Shown here piece after piece: positions 9,619 to 20,499 of a stretch of 64,000 nt of DNA. Every line of letters starts with the position of its first letter. Within the stretch, counting starts at the first letter, position 1. The DNA lies in the NCBI GenBank assembly GCA_905142475.1, contig LR990730.1, positions 4,278,001 to 4,342,000 on the forward strand, written 5' to 3'. Source of the stretch: Xanthomonas hydrangeae (GTDB lineage: Bacteria > Pseudomonadota > Gammaproteobacteria > Xanthomonadales > Xanthomonadaceae). The notes beneath the pieces were generated by a model that made no database searches, was not told the origin of the DNA, and saw only the letters and a program-made list of their open reading frames with translations. The translations under genes and the position numbers were made by a program.

Positions 9619-10895
9619 GCGGCACCTCCGGCGGAGGTGCGAATCGGGAATCGGGAATCGGGAATCCTGTGGAGCGGAGCGCCAGCGGCGACGGATACTT
9701 GGTCGGTGCGCTTGTCTGCGTGCATCAATGTGTGTTCCTGCAAGTGTTCTGAGCTCTGCCCATTCCCCATTCCCGACTCACCATTCCCTGCCTCTTGAAG
9801 AATGATGTCGGCGATGCGTTCGGCGGCATCCGGTTTGGCCAGGGTGCGGGCGGCCTGTGCCATCGACAGGCGGCGTGCGGGGTCGGCGAGCAGGGTCTGC
9901 AAGACCTGCTGCAGACGCACTGCCAGGGTGTCGTCCTGCTTGAGCAGCACGGCGGCGTCGGCGCCGACCAGGTATTCGGCATTGCGGGTCTGGTGATCGT
10001 CGACGGCGGCGGCGAAGGGCACCAGCACGCTGCCGATACCGGCGGCGCACAGTTCGGCCAGCGTGGAGGCACCGGCGCGGCACACGACCAGATCGGCCCA
10101 GGCGTAGGCAGCGGCCATGTCGGCGATAAAGGGCTCGACACTGGCGTTGACGCCGGCCTGCGCGTACGCCGCTTCGGCTTCGGCGCGCAGCTTTTCGCCG
10201 CATTGGTGGCGCACATCGACATCCGGGTGACCGAGTGCCGCCAGCGCCGCCGGCACGGCTTGATTCAATGCGCGCGCACCCTGGCTGCCGCCGAGCACCA
10301 GCACACGCACGGGGCCACCACGACCGACCAGGCGCAAAGCGGGCGCAGGAAGCGCGGCGATTTCCGCACGCACCGGATTGCCCACCGCTTCTTCGTCAGC
10401 GAAGCTGCCAGGAAAGCCGGTCAATACGCGACGCGCGAAACGCGACAACACCTTGTTGGTCATGCCGGGTGCGCGATTTTGTTCGTGCACCAGCAACGGC
10501 ACGCCGAGCAGACGAGCAGCCAGGCCGCCCGGGCCGGCCGCAAATCCGCCGAAGCTGATCACCGCGCGCGGCTGGCGCTTGCGCAGCACGAAGCCGGCGG
10601 CGCGCACCGCGCGCATCACCCGCACCGGCGCGCCGAGAAGTTTCACGATGCCCTTTCCGCGCAGGCCGGTAATGGCCAGCGTGTCGAGCTGGATATCGTG
10701 CTGCGGCACCAGGCGGGTTTCCATCGCGCCATCGGCACCGAGCCAGGTCACCGGCACGCCACGCGCGCGCAGCACCTTGGCCACGGCCAGGCCCGGGAAG
10801 ATATGTCCACCGGTGCCGCCAGCAAGAATCATCACCGGTCGAATCCCCGCACATGGATGTGCGGGCTTTTGCGAGGAATTCGCATGAGCACTCAT
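9615..10895 (-). CDS. murG: UDP-GlcNAc transferase MurG (lipid II synthase)
   Basis: Peripheral inner-membrane GT28 enzyme that adds GlcNAc to lipid I. The 426-residue product has the glycine-rich acceptor loop GGTGGH at 26-31, the second G-loop [14 protein letters not shown], and [15 protein letters not shown] in the UDP-GlcNAc region. It is about 65 residues longer than usual. The excess is a short N-terminal extension plus a C-terminal tail (from about [12 protein letters not shown]) encoded by a heptamer-bracketed repeat and ending only where murC starts. The start at 10895 overlaps the ftsW stop by four bases; the catalytic core starts near residue 20. Confidence 0.96.
   Translation of the reverse strand: MSAHANSSQKPAHPCAGIRPVMILAGGTGGHIFPGLAVAKVLRARGVPVTWLGADGAMETRLVPQHDIQLDTLAITGLRGKGIVKLLGAPVRVMRAVRAAGFVLRKRQPRAVISFGGFAAGPGGLAARLLGVPLLVHEQNRAPGMTNKVLSRFARRVLTGFPGSFADEEAVGNPVRAEIAALPAPALRLVGRGGPVRVLVLGGSQGARALNQAVPAALAALGHPDVDVRHQCGEKLRAEAEAAYAQAGVNASVEPFIADMAAAYAWADLVVCRAGASTLAELCAAGIGSVLVPFAAAVDDHQTRNAEYLVGADAAVLLKQDDTLAVRLQQVLQTLLADPARRLSMAQAARTLAKPDAAERIADIILQEAGNGESGMGNGQSSEHLQEHTLMHADKRTDQVSVAAGAPLHRIPDSRFPIRTSAGGAA
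9641..9789. repeat. Heptamer-bracketed element inside the murG 3' coding end
   Basis: GAATCGGGAATCGGGAATCG units at 9641-9666 face inverted CATTCCCCATTCCCGACTC at about 9760-9789, around a core of about 90 bases. It is translated as the nonconserved MurG tail. Confidence 0.7.
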
Positions 10896-12273
10896 GCGAT
10901 CCTCCCGAACGTCGGTTCCACACGCGGCTGCATGCGACTGGTGCCGCGCAGGATGGCCGATGCCGGCGCCACCGATGCTGCAGCAACCGGTGCGGATGCG
11001 GGTGCGGGCGCAGCGGCAGCCACGGTATCGCGCTGCGGTTTGCGCGCTGGCGCATACGCCGGCGGCACCGATTCGACCACCGGCTCGGCCGGCTCAGCCG
11101 ACGGCGCGCCTGCACCCTGCGGCGACAACTTGCTGCGCAGGCGCTCGGCGCGATCCATTTCGTAGGACACGCGCAGCAGCAGGCCCATCGCCACGCAGGT
11201 CATCAGCACCGACGAGCCACCGGAGGAAATCAGCGGCAAGGTCAGGCCCTTGGTCGGCAGGATGCCCAGATTCACGCCCACCGAGACGAAGCTCTGCAGG
11301 CTGATCCACAGACCGATGCCGAAGGCGATGTAGCCGGAGAAATGACGCTTCATTTCCACGCAGCGCATGCCCAGCCAGAACGCACGGCCGACCAGTAGCG
11401 CGTACAGCGAGATCACACCGCACACGCCGACAAACCCGAGCTCTTCGGCAATCACCGAAAAGATGAAATCGGTATGCGCTTCGGGCAGGTAGTTGAGCTT
11501 TTGCACCGAGGCGCCCAGACCAACGCCGGTCCACTGGCCGCGGCCGACCGCCATCAAGGCGTTCGACAACTGATACCCGGAGCCGAGCTGATCGGCCCAC
11601 GGATCCAGGAACGAGGTGATGCGGCGCAGGCGGTACGGCTCCAGGATTGCGATGAAGGCAAATACCGGCAGGCCGAACACGATCGGCATCGACATGCGCG
11701 GCAGGTTCACCCCGCCCAGCACCAGCATGCCGGCGGTGATCGCCAGCAACAGCGTGGACGAGCCGAAGTCCGGCTGCATCAGCAACAGACCCACCAATGC
11801 GATCGCCACGCCCAAGGGCTTGAGCATCGCCGGCCAGGTCGCATTGACCTCATCGCGGAAGCGCACCAGGTAGCTGGACAGCCACACGATGTAGAGCACC
11901 TTGACCGCTTCCACGGTCTGGAATTTCGACACGCCCAGATTGATCCAGCGCTTGGCGCCGTTGACGCTGCTGCCCAGGCCGGGCACGAACACCACCATCA
12001 GCAGGCCGAAGCAGGCCAGCAGCAGCACCTGGTTGTACTGCTCGATGGTCTTGAGCTCGGTACGCATCGCCCAGAACGCCAGGCCAACGCCGATGCCCAG
12101 AAACAGCAGATGGCGGGTGAGGTAATAGAACGGGTTGTCGGACAGTTCGATCGAGCTGGACGCCACCATCACCACGCCCAGCGAGGCGAGCGTGGCCGCG
12201 GCGCCGAGCAGCCACGGGTCGTAGCGGCCGCCGATGGCCTCGAGTCGAGTGGCTTGGCGCGCGTTGTCGTTCA

Positions 12274-12274
<1 letters not shown>
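10892..12274 (-). CDS. ftsW: Septal peptidoglycan polymerase FtsW (SEDS family)
   Basis: SEDS glycosyltransferase that polymerises lipid II at the septum with FtsI. The 460-residue product has multiple hydrophobic segments, the SEDS signatures LMQPDFGSS and [20 protein letters not shown], and [20 protein letters not shown] near the end of the membrane domain. The last 80 or so residues are an Ala/Pro/Glu-rich cytoplasmic tail. The ATG at 12274 (MNDNARQAT) shares one base with the mraY TGA. An upstream in-frame extension is only a shadow of mraY. The murD gene expected between mraY and ftsW is missing. Confidence 0.96.
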
Positions 12275-13348
<1,074 letters not shown>

Positions 13349-13359
<11 letters not shown>

Positions 13360-14842
13360 GGGAGGTGTCCTCCGCCGCTGCGAGCAACGCGGCGACGATG
13401 CGGTCCATCGCACTGCCACGCGAGCCTTTCACCAACAACGTGGGCGGGACCTGCGCCGTGGTGGCGGCAGTCTGCGCCGCCGCACCGGTGTGTTCGTGCA
13501 TCGAAGAAGATTCCTGCGTTTGAGTCGGCGAAACGGCGACCTGCGCCAGATCCGCCTGCAACGCCGCGACCAGCGCGGCATGGGTGGCGAACACGCGGCC
13601 GCCATCGCCGAACGCCTGCGCGGCGGCGGCACTGAGCTCGCCCAACGCGTACAGCCGCTGCAGCTTGGCCGCGCGTGCGCGACGCCCGGCAGCGGCATGC
13701 AATGCCTTGCCTTCCGGGCCGAGTTCGCGCATGTCGCCGAGCACCAGCCAACCAGCGCCCGGCGCGGCGGCCAGCGTATCGATGGCCGCATCCAGCGAAC
13801 CGGGATTGGCGTTGTAGCTGTCGTCGATCAGCACCGCGCCGCTGGGCAGCGTGTGTGCGATCTGACGACCGGCCACCGGGCGCGCCTGCGCCAGGCCGGC
13901 GGCGATGATCGGCAATGCGATACCCGCGCCCAACGCCAGCCCGGCCGCAGCCAGCGCGTTGAACACGTTATGGCGGCCCGGCAACGGCAGTGCGATCTGC
14001 GCCTCGCCTTGCGACGTCACCAGCGTGAACTGCGCACCACCTTCCTGCAGCCGTAGCCCACGTGCAGTGATGTCGGCACTGGCCTGCAAGCCATAACGCA
14101 ACACGCGGCGCCCGTGCACCGGCTGCGCATGCAATTGCTGCTCGAACCAGGCGCCGAAGGCATCGTCGGCATTGATCACCGCCACACCATCGGCCGGCAA
14201 TGCCGCGTAGATGGCGCCCTTGGTGCGCGCGACGCCGAGCAGGCTGCCCAGACGTTCCAGATGGGCGGGTGCGATGTTGTTGACCAGGGCCACGTGCGGC
14301 TGCGCGATATCGGTGAGATAGGCGATATCGCCCGGCTTGCCGGCGCCCATTTCGTAGATCGCAAAATCCGCATCGTCCGGCGCGGCGATCACCGCCAGCG
14401 GCAGGCCGATCTCGTTATTGCGGTTGCCCGGATTGGCGTAGACGGTGGTGCCATCGACACGCCCAGCCTCTTCCAGGATCGACAGCAGCAAGGCCTTGAC
14501 GCTGGTCTTGCCGTTGGAGCCGGTCAACGCGATCACGCGCGTGGCGCGGTCGCGCTGCATGCCGGCGGCGATACGCGCCAGCGCGAGTTCGGTATTTTCC
14601 ACCAGCACCTGCGGCACGCTCAGCGCAGGCAGCAGGCGATCCACCAGCAACCCGCTGGCGCCCTGCGCCACTGCGTCTGCGGCAAAGTCGTGTCCGTCAA
14701 AACGCTCGCCGCGCAGCGCCACATACAGGCTGCCGTTGGCGAGCGTGCGGGTGTCGTTGCCGACCGCATCGATCATGGCGTCGTCGCCGTGCAACTCGCC
14801 GCCGGCCCAGTGGGCGATCAACGACAACGGAGTGAGCTTCAT
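13349..14842 (-). CDS. murF: UDP-MurNAc-tripeptide--D-Ala-D-Ala ligase MurF
   Basis: Completes the UDP-MurNAc-pentapeptide by adding D-Ala-D-Ala. The 497-residue product has the ATP loop TGSNGKTS at 107-114, [14 protein letters not shown] in the central domain, and DDSYNANP in the C-terminal domain. It is longer than the E. coli enzyme (452), partly from a Gln/Ser/Thr/Ala-rich insertion near the C-terminus ([19 protein letters not shown]) that looks like a flexible loop. The start at 14842 overlaps the murE stop by four bases; a longer frame upstream is a murE shadow. Confidence 0.96.
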
Positions 14843-16326
14843 GCGCGCACTCCCAGCACGGTGCGCGGCAGCAAGGCCTGCGCCGCCACGATGGCGTCGT
14901 CGAAGGCATGCCGCACGCCGGCGACTTCCTGATACGGCTCGTGGCCCTTGCCGGCGATCAGCACGATGTCGGAGGCACCGGCCATGCCGATGGCCTGATG
15001 GATCGCCGCGGCGCGGTCGCGCTGCACGATCGCCGCATCCGGGCGCGCAAAGCCACGCAGGATGTCGGCCACGATCGCATCGCCATCTTCGCCACGTGGG
15101 TTGTCGTCGGTGACGATCGCCACGTCGGCGTTGATCTCGGCAATGGCCGCCATCTGCGGGCGCTTGCCGGTATCGCGCTCGCCGCCACAACCGAACACGC
15201 AGATCAGCCGGTCCTGCGCATGCGAGCGCAGGCTGGCCAATGCCTGTTCCAGCGCGTCGGGCGTGTGTGCATAGTCCACCACCACCAGCGGGGCGCCATG
15301 CGCGCCGCCGAGACGATTCATGCGGCCGTGGATCGGCTGCAGCTGAGCAAGCACTTCAGCAATCTGTGCCGGCGCGATATCCAACGCATACAACGCGCCG
15401 GCGACCGCGAGCAGGTTATCGACGTTGAAGCGGCCCAGCAGGGGCGAGTGCACCGGATGCACTTCGCCATGGATGTTGAGCGCGAAATTGATGCCATTGT
15501 GGTCCAGCTGCAGCGCCTGCGCCCGCACCACTGCCTGGGCTTGCGCGCGCGAACTCACACCGATCGCGCGCAGCGCCGGGTCGAGCGCGGCCAGCAGCGT
15601 GCGGCCGAAGTCATCGTCCAGATTCACCACAGCCGCTTTCAATCCAGCGCGCGTGAACAGCTTGGCCTTGGCCGCGCCGTACTGCGCCATGTCGCCGTGG
15701 TAATCGAGATGGTCGCGGGTGAGATTGGTGAACACCGCCACATCGAAATGCACTGCATCCACGCGGCCCTGATCGAGCGCGTGCGAGCTCACCTCCATCG
15801 CCACGGCCTGCGCGCCTTCATCGCGCAACTGCGCCAGCAACGCGTGCGTGGGCAATACCAGCGGGGTGGTGAAACCGGTCGGCACGGCGCTGCCGTACAG
15901 GCCGACACCCAGGGTGCCGAGGGTGCCGGTGGGCATGCCGAGCAACGTCAGCGCTTGCGCCAGCAACTGCACGGTGGAGGTCTTGCCGTTGGTGCCGGTG
16001 ACGCCGACCATGCGCAGCGCCTGCGAGGGCTGGCCGTGGAACCGATCGGCCATCGCGCCCAGACGCGCGCGCAAACCAGGCACGGCGATCGCATCGGCCG
16101 GCACCGGCAGCTCGGCCGGCGCCGGCGGCTCGAACAGCACCGCCGCCGCACCATTGGCACGCGCCTGTTCGACAAAGCCCAGTCCATGCGCACCGAAACC
16201 GGCGATCGCCACGAAGGCATCGCCCGCACGCACCGCACGGCTGTCCATCACCAGGCCGGAGACCTGCACGTCGTGCGCAAGCGGCACATCCGGCAACAGC
16301 TGCGACAGCGGCATGGAGCGGCTCAC
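14839..16326 (-). CDS. murE: UDP-MurNAc-tripeptide synthetase MurE
   Basis: Adds the third stem-peptide residue. The 495-residue product carries the ATP loop [11 protein letters not shown] (about 108-118) and the DNPR motif ([11 protein letters not shown]), which marks enzymes specific for meso-diaminopimelate, as expected in a Gram-negative bacterium. Other ligase motifs ([30 protein letters not shown]) are intact. It overlaps ftsI and murF by four bases each. The amino-acid specificity is inferred from DNPR. Confidence 0.96.
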   Translation of the reverse strand: MSRSMPLSQLLPDVPLAHDVQVSGLVMDSRAVRAGDAFVAIAGFGAHGLGFVEQARANGAAAVLFEPPAPAELPVPADAIAVPGLRARLGAMADRFHGQPSQALRMVGVTGTNGKTSTVQLLAQALTLLGMPTGTLGTLGVGLYGSAVPTGFTTPLVLPTHALLAQLRDEGAQAVAMEVSSHALDQGRVDAVHFDVAVFTNLTRDHLDYHGDMAQYGAAKAKLFTRAGLKAAVVNLDDDFGRTLLAALDPALRAIGVSSRAQAQAVVRAQALQLDHNGINFALNIHGEVHPVHSPLLGRFNVDNLLAVAGALYALDIAPAQIAEVLAQLQPIHGRMNRLGGAHGAPLVVVDYAHTPDALEQALASLRSHAQDRLICVFGCGGERDTGKRPQMAAIAEINADVAIVTDDNPRGEDGDAIVADILRGFARPDAAIVQRDRAAAIHQAIGMAGASDIVLIAGKGHEPYQEVAGVRHAFDDAIVAAQALLPRTVLGVRA

Positions 16327-18191
16327 TGGCGGCTCTCCTGCAACGGTGCGGGCTGGGCCGGCGCGGGTAGCGCGGCAGGTGCGAGTGCGGTGGGAATGCC
16401 GGCAGACACTTCATCCACCGGATCCGGCATCAACGCCGGGTCCAGCTCGGGCGGCTGCGGCTTGGCGATCGGCTGCCCGGTCTTGCCGGCCGCCTGCGCG
16501 GCCAGCCACGACTGGATGTCGTCCGGCGGCACGTCCATCAGCCGCAGCGCGCCTTCCATCACCTTGTGGAACACCGGTGCCGACACCAGGCCGCCGTAAT
16601 ACACCTTGCCCTGCGGATCGTTGATCACGATGACCGTGGCAAAGCGCGGGCGCGTGGCCGGCACCAGGCCGGCGAACAACGCGTTGTAATGCCCGCGCTC
16701 GTAACCGTTGGCGCCGTTCTTGCGCGCGGTACCGGTCTTGCCGGCCACGTGATAGCCCAGGATGGCCGCGCCCTTGGCGCCGCCCTGGGTGACCACGGTT
16801 TCCATCATGTCGATGACCTGGCGCGCCACTTCCGGCGTGACCACCTGGCGGGTTTCGTTGTGCTGGCCGCGTACGAAAGTCGGCGGGGTCAGCTTGCCGC
16901 CGTTGCCCAGCGTGGCGTAGGCCTGCGCGATCTGCAGCGGCGTCACCGACAGGCCATAGCCGTACGACATCGTGGTCTTCGATGGTCCGCTCCAGCGCGC
17001 CGGCTGCAGCACCACGCCCGACGATTCGCCGGGAAAACCGCTATGCGGCGCGCTGCCGTAACCGAAGTTGCGGATCGACTGATAGAACGTCTGATCCGGC
17101 ACCTTGGCGGCAATCTTGGCCGCGCCGATGTTGGAGCTGCGGGTGATCACGCCGGTGACGTTGAGCACGCCGTTGTTGCGCGGCACATCGCGGATGGTGA
17201 AGCGCCCCACGGCCATGTAGCCGGGGTTGGTGTCGATGATGGTGTCCTTGGTCACCACGCCGGCAGTCAATGCGGTGGCCACGGTGAGCGGCTTCATCGT
17301 CGAACCCGGCTCGACCAGATCGGTGACCGCGCGGTTGCGGCGCGCCGACGGATTGATGCCGGTCACCGAATTGGGGTTGTAGGTGGGCAGGTTGACCATC
17401 GCCAACACTTCGCCGGTGGCCACGTCCATCACCACCATCGAACCGCCGGCAGCATTGTTTTCGACCAACGCGTTGCGCAGCTCCTTGTAGGCCAGGAACT
17501 GGATGCGGCGGTCGATGCTCAGCGTCAGGTCCTTGCCCGGCTGCGCCGGACGCACCAGATCCACGCTCTCCACGATCGCGCCGCGCGCATCGCGCACCAC
17601 TTTCTTGGAGCCCGGCTTGCCGCGCAGCCATTCGTCGAAGGCCAGCTCCAGGCCTTCCTGGCCGCGGTCGTCGATATTGGTGAAGCCCAGCACGTGGGCC
17701 ATCGCCTCGCCTTGCGGATAGAAGCGCCGGAACTCGCGCTGCGAGAACACGCCGGGAATCTTCAGATCGACAATGGCATGCGCCTTGTCCGGGTTGATCC
17801 GGCGCTGCAGGTACATGAATTCCTTGCCGGCCTTCTGCGCCAGCTTGGCGTTCAACTCGTCCAGCGGCTGGCCGAGCGCCTTGGCCAGCTCCGGGATGCG
17901 GTCCGGGTTGCGCAACAGTTCCTGCGGATTGACCCAGATCGATTCCACCGGCGTGGACACGGCCAGCGGCTCGCCGTTGCGGTCGGTGATCATGCCGCGC
18001 GAGGTGGCGATCGGCAGCTCACGCAGGTAACGCGCTTCGCCCTGGCGCTGATAGAAGTCGCGGTTGACCAGCTGCACGAACGCCGCACGACCGATCAGCG
18101 TCACCGAGCACAGGCCCAGCGCGATACCGACCAGCGTCAGGCGGCCACGCAGGTTGAAGTTGCTGCGCGCGCGGTTGCGGCCGGCTTTCAT
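16323..18191 (-). CDS. ftsI: Septal transpeptidase FtsI (PBP3)
   Basis: Class B penicillin-binding protein that cross-links septal peptidoglycan with FtsW. The 622-residue product has a cytoplasmic basic start, one membrane anchor at about 17-40, a dimerisation domain, and the transpeptidase triad: STMK at 297-300, SSN at 352-354 and KTGT at 485-488. The C-terminal 60 residues are Pro/Ala-rich. The ATG at 18191 follows GGAGG at six bases and overlaps (ATGA) the stop of a repeat-encoded small ORF. The frame continues upstream into the repeat without conservation, so 18191 is the start. Confidence 0.97.
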   Translation of the reverse strand: MKAGRNRARSNFNLRGRLTLVGIALGLCSVTLIGRAAFVQLVNRDFYQRQGEARYLRELPIATSRGMITDRNGEPLAVSTPVESIWVNPQELLRNPDRIPELAKALGQPLDELNAKLAQKAGKEFMYLQRRINPDKAHAIVDLKIPGVFSQREFRRFYPQGEAMAHVLGFTNIDDRGQEGLELAFDEWLRGKPGSKKVVRDARGAIVESVDLVRPAQPGKDLTLSIDRRIQFLAYKELRNALVENNAAGGSMVVMDVATGEVLAMVNLPTYNPNSVTGINPSARRNRAVTDLVEPGSTMKPLTVATALTAGVVTKDTIIDTNPGYMAVGRFTIRDVPRNNGVLNVTGVITRSSNIGAAKIAAKVPDQTFYQSIRNFGYGSAPHSGFPGESSGVVLQPARWSGPSKTTMSYGYGLSVTPLQIAQAYATLGNGGKLTPPTFVRGQHNETRQVVTPEVARQVIDMMETVVTQGGAKGAAILGYHVAGKTGTARKNGANGYERGHYNALFAGLVPATRPRFATVIVINDPQGKVYYGGLVSAPVFHKVMEGALRLMDVPPDDIQSWLAAQAAGKTGQPIAKPQPPELDPALMPDPVDEVSAGIPTALAPAALPAPAQPAPLQESRQ

Positions 18192-18400
18192 GGCGCACCT
18201 CCGTGTGCGCCACCCTGCGGGCGGCTGCGCCGTGCAAAACGGCTGTCCTGCCGTTTTGTCATGCACACTCCGTGTGCGCCACCCTGCGGGCGGCTGCGCC
18301 GTGCAAAACGGCTGTCCTGCCGTTTTGTCATGGACACTCCGTGTGCGCCACCCTGCGGGCGGCTGCGCCGTGCAAAACGGCTGTCCTGCCGTTCTGTCAT
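18188..18400 (-). CDS. Small ORF made of three 23-residue repeats between ftsL and ftsI
   Basis: A 70-residue frame built from three copies of a 23-residue unit starting MTKRQDSRFARRSRPQGGAH. Its ATG overlaps the ftsL stop (ATGA) and its TGA overlaps the ftsI ATG, so it bridges two essential genes in a fully coupled string. Each unit ends with GGAG about six to seven bases before the next ATG, giving internal restart sites. The product is very basic (Arg-rich) with no recognised domain or membrane segment. It may serve as a translational relay rather than a functional peptide; expression is unproven. Confidence 0.45.
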   Translation of the reverse strand: MTERQDSRFARRSRPQGGAHGVSMTKRQDSRFARRSRPQGGAHGVCMTKRQDSRFARRSRPQGGAHGGAP

Positions 18401-18407
18401 GGGCGCA
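18201..18407. repeat. Three tandem 69-bp repeats between ftsL and ftsI
   Basis: Near-identical units begin at 18201, 18270 and 18339 (period 69, a multiple of three). Each contains the perfect hairpin AAAACGGC / GCCGTTTT with a six-base loop and a GC-rich near-palindrome around CTGCGGGCGGCTGCGC. Differences are limited to a few bases near the unit junctions and one T-to-C in the last copy. The period preserves reading frame and the stop/start overlaps at both ends. Copy number could vary between strains. Confidence 0.93.
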
Positions 18408-18660
18408 CCACCACGATGTCGTTGGTCTCCGGGAACTTCATCCCGATGCGCGCGCGCGCGACCTGATCGACCCGGTTGCTTTCCGCCCAGGTGGCTTGCT
18501 CCAGCTGCAGCCGGCCGAATTCGATATTCAATTCATCGCGCGTGTGCTCGAGCTTGGACAACTGCACGAACAGCTTGCGATGCATGTGGCGCATGTACAC
18601 CACACCGATCGCCGAGGCGATGCTGCAGGCGAGCAGCACGATGAGCAGCAGGCGGCTCAT
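18397..18660 (-). CDS. ftsL: Cell division protein FtsL
   Basis: Small bitopic divisome protein forming the FtsQLB complex that activates FtsWI. The 87 residues begin [20 protein letters not shown], a membrane segment with almost no cytoplasmic tail, followed by [38 protein letters not shown] heptads typical of the FtsL periplasmic coiled coil. Sequence identity to E. coli FtsL is low, but size, topology and position between rsmH and ftsI are diagnostic. It overlaps the rsmH stop by four bases; its own stop overlaps the repeat ORF. Confidence 0.93.
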   Translation of the reverse strand: MSRLLLIVLLACSIASAIGVVYMRHMHRKLFVQLSKLEHTRDELNIEFGRLQLEQATWAESNRVDQVARARIGMKFPETNDIVVVRP

Positions 18661-19733
18661 GCAGCGTCTCCGTTCGGAGACGCCGGGAATCGGGAATCGG
18701 GATTCGGGAATCGGGAAGCAGCGGCGCTGTTGCCTTTGCCCATTCCCGGTTCCCCATTCTCCATTCCCAGCTTCTCGGCCACCCGCAACACCGCACTACG
18801 CGCGCGCGGGTTGACGCTCAACTCGTCGAAGTCGGCTTTGACTGCGCCGGTCACCAGTTGCAACGTCGGAACGAACGGCTGCGCTTCTGGCAGGCGGCGA
18901 TTGCTCGGCGGGGCCTTTGCGTAGCGCGCCATGAATTGTTTGACGATGCGGTCTTCCAGCGAGTGGAAGCTGATCACCGCCAGACGGCCGCCGGGCTTGA
19001 GCGCGCCCAGGGCGGCATCCAGGCCGGCTTCCAGGTCGTCCAGCTCGCGGTTGATGTAGATGCGGATCGCCTGAAAGCTGCGCGTGGCCGGATGGGTCTT
19101 GCTGTCGCCGCGCGGCATCACCGAGGCAATCAGGTCCGCCAGCTGCGCGGTGCGCAGCAGCGGCTGTTCGGCGCGGCGGGCCACGATGGCGCGCGCGATG
19201 CGACGGCTCTGGCGCTCTTCGCCATAGGTCCACAGCACGTCGGCGATGTCGCGGTCGCTGGCCTGCGCCAGCCACTCGGCCGCGCTCTGACCGGCATCCG
19301 GGTCCATGCGCATGTCGAGCGGGCCGTCCTTGCCGAAACTGAAACCTCGCCCGGCCACGTCCAGCTGCGGCGAGGACACGCCCAGATCCAGCAGGATGCC
19401 GTCGACAGTTGCCGCAGCCACCACCTGGCCCAGCCCGGCGAAGCTGCCGCGATGGATGGACACGCGCGCATCGTCACCGAACGCCTGTTCGGCCACGGCA
19501 ATCGCGTCGGGGTCCTTGTCCATCACCAGCAATCGACCTCCCGGGCCAAGATGTTGCAGCACGCCACGGGCGTGTCCGCCACGTCCGAACGTGCCATCGA
19601 GATAGGTTCCGTTTTCGATCACCTGCAGGCCGTCCAGAACCTGCGTGTACAGCACCGGCACATGGGCCGCCGGCGGCTGCGACACCGGGTGACCGGGCTG
19701 CGCTTCACCGCGCATCCGGGCACCCCGGCTCAC
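18657..19733 (-). CDS. rsmH: 16S rRNA (cytosine1402-N4)-methyltransferase RsmH (MraW)
   Basis: S-adenosylmethionine-dependent enzyme that methylates N4 of C1402 in 16S rRNA; rsmI in this window modifies the ribose of the same nucleotide. The product (358 residues from GTG 19733) has [13 protein letters not shown], the SAM motif [16 protein letters not shown] and [14 protein letters not shown]. The GTG start overlaps the mraZ stop by four bases; an ATG at 19715 is an alternative. The last 25 or so residues (from about [12 protein letters not shown]) are encoded by a heptamer-bracketed repeat and look nonconserved. Confidence 0.95.
   Translation of the reverse strand: MSRGARMRGEAQPGHPVSQPPAAHVPVLYTQVLDGLQVIENGTYLDGTFGRGGHARGVLQHLGPGGRLLVMDKDPDAIAVAEQAFGDDARVSIHRGSFAGLGQVVAAATVDGILLDLGVSSPQLDVAGRGFSFGKDGPLDMRMDPDAGQSAAEWLAQASDRDIADVLWTYGEERQSRRIARAIVARRAEQPLLRTAQLADLIASVMPRGDSKTHPATRSFQAIRIYINRELDDLEAGLDAALGALKPGGRLAVISFHSLEDRIVKQFMARYAKAPPSNRRLPEAQPFVPTLQLVTGAVKADFDELSVNPRARSAVLRVAEKLGMENGEPGMGKGNSAAASRFPNPDSRFPASPNGDAA
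18683..18769. repeat. Heptamer-bracketed element inside the rsmH 3' coding end
   Basis: Four GGGAATC-like units (18684-18717) face inverted CATTCCCGGTTCCCC and CCATTCCC units (18740-18769). The short core contains GCGGCGCTGTTGCCTTTGCC, close to the core of other copies. It encodes the RsmH tail. Confidence 0.75.
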
Positions 19734-20185
19734 AACCTGAGATCGAGCAATTCATCGCCCAGATCCCCGTCAGACAATGTCTGCTGGATCAGTGCGCGAT
19801 GTGCCTGCTCGCTCCAGAGTTCGAATTTGTCGCCCATGCCCAGCAGCACGGCCTTTTTCTCGATGCCGACCGCATTGCGGTGGCTGGCCGGGATGCTCAG
19901 ACGGCCGTTGGCGTCCAGCTCCAGCATTGCGGAAGAACCCACCAGTTTCTGCTGCAGCGTGCGGACCACGCGCTGGGTATTGGGCTTGGACATCACATCG
20001 TCACGCACCCGCTCCCACTCCTTTTCCGCATACAGCCACAGGCATCCGGCTTCGAACGGGTTGTAGGTGAGTACCAGGCGGTTGCCGCTCGCACGCGTGA
20101 CGAGGTCGCGGTACGCGGTTGGCACCGCCATACGCCCCTTGTCGTCCACCGTGATGGCAGTCTCGCCCTGAAACACCGAATGCAA
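19730..20185 (-). CDS. mraZ: Transcriptional regulator / division-cluster protein MraZ
   Basis: AbrB/SpoVT-like DNA-binding protein that in E. coli represses its own dcw promoter. The 151 residues contain two swapped-hairpin repeats, one at about 7-50 ([19 protein letters not shown]) and one at about 80-125 ([16 protein letters not shown]), with the DKGR and NGR arms used for DNA contact. It is the first gene of the dcw operon. Its own promoter carries a series of 10-bp-spaced repeats fitting MraZ operators. The start at 20185 (MHSVFQGE) is the conserved family start. Confidence 0.97.
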   Translation of the reverse strand: MHSVFQGETAITVDDKGRMAVPTAYRDLVTRASGNRLVLTYNPFEAGCLWLYAEKEWERVRDDVMSKPNTQRVVRTLQQKLVGSSAMLELDANGRLSIPASHRNAVGIEKKAVLLGMGDKFELWSEQAHRALIQQTLSDGDLGDELLDLRL

Positions 20186-20208
20186 CCTCGAATACCCGCT
20201 GGGGGATC

Positions 20209-20258
20209 ATTGAACCACGAAAAACCACAAAACACCTGGTTTTCCCTCCGTTGCCCAC
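20209..20258 (-). promoter_or_regulatory. Candidate MraZ operator: five direct repeats at 10-bp pitch
   Basis: Read on the minus strand, five consecutive 10-mers are GTGGGCAACG, GAGGGAAAAC, CAGGTGTTTT, GTGGTTTTTC and GTGGTTCAAT. Each starts with a G-rich GTGG-like core, so the cores are spaced exactly one helical turn apart. E. coli MraZ is known to bind TGGGN repeats with five-base spacers, the same 10-bp period. The array starts at the -10 hexamer and runs into the leader, as expected for autorepression. Confidence 0.7.
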
Positions 20259-20284
20259 CTTAGCAGTGCGCCGAAGGTTGTCAA
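20257..20284 (-). promoter_or_regulatory. Promoter of the dcw operon (mraZ)
   Basis: On the minus strand a perfect -35 TTGACA (20284-20279) and a -10 TAAGGT (20262-20257) are separated by 16 bases, about 75 bases upstream of the mraZ start. The -35 sits in a short palindrome GTTGTTGACAAC. The -10 abuts the candidate MraZ repeats. Confidence 0.6.
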
Positions 20285-20354
20285 CAACTTTGGAGACCGC
20301 AAATCGCCAGTCGCATCAATGAGTTGCAGCACTCTTTAGAGACTTGTTCAAAGG

Positions 20355-20363
20355 TTATCCACA
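20355..20363 (+). promoter_or_regulatory. DnaA-box consensus TTATCCACA
   Basis: Exact match to the strong DnaA box TTATCCACA about 70 bases upstream of the mraZ -35. A single box could by chance be functionless; no second perfect box was seen nearby, so this is not an origin. Confidence 0.4.
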
Positions 20364-20499
20364 AGTTGCTGTTTCGTCTCAGATTTTGAGATTGAACAAA
20401 AGTTCAGGGGTGTGAAGGCCATGTAAACTCAACCGTGGTCTCACTTCACACTGAGCCGACTACACATCGCGACTGCGCAAACCGGCGACAATCGGCGCC

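Larger units (their letters stand above)
20186..20499. other. Divergent control region between mraZ and the NRDE gene
   Basis: A 314-base region, more AT-rich than its surroundings. It contains the mraZ promoter and operator (20209-20284) and a perfect DnaA box. On the plus strand there is a possible -10 TAAACT at 20424-20429 for the NRDE gene, without a good -35. No ORF is credible. Confidence 0.6.

Noticed and set aside
18201..18407. CRISPR-like array
   Set aside because: Three adjacent 69-bp copies with no unique spacers and no cas genes; it is a plain tandem repeat.
18203..18466. Plus-strand 87-codon frame with [19 protein letters not shown] repeats
   Set aside because: Antisense translation of the 69-bp repeats; the minus-strand frame is the one coupled to ftsL and ftsI.
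20186..20499. Chromosomal replication origin
   Set aside because: Only one perfect DnaA box and no dnaA, dnaN or AT-rich unwinding element.
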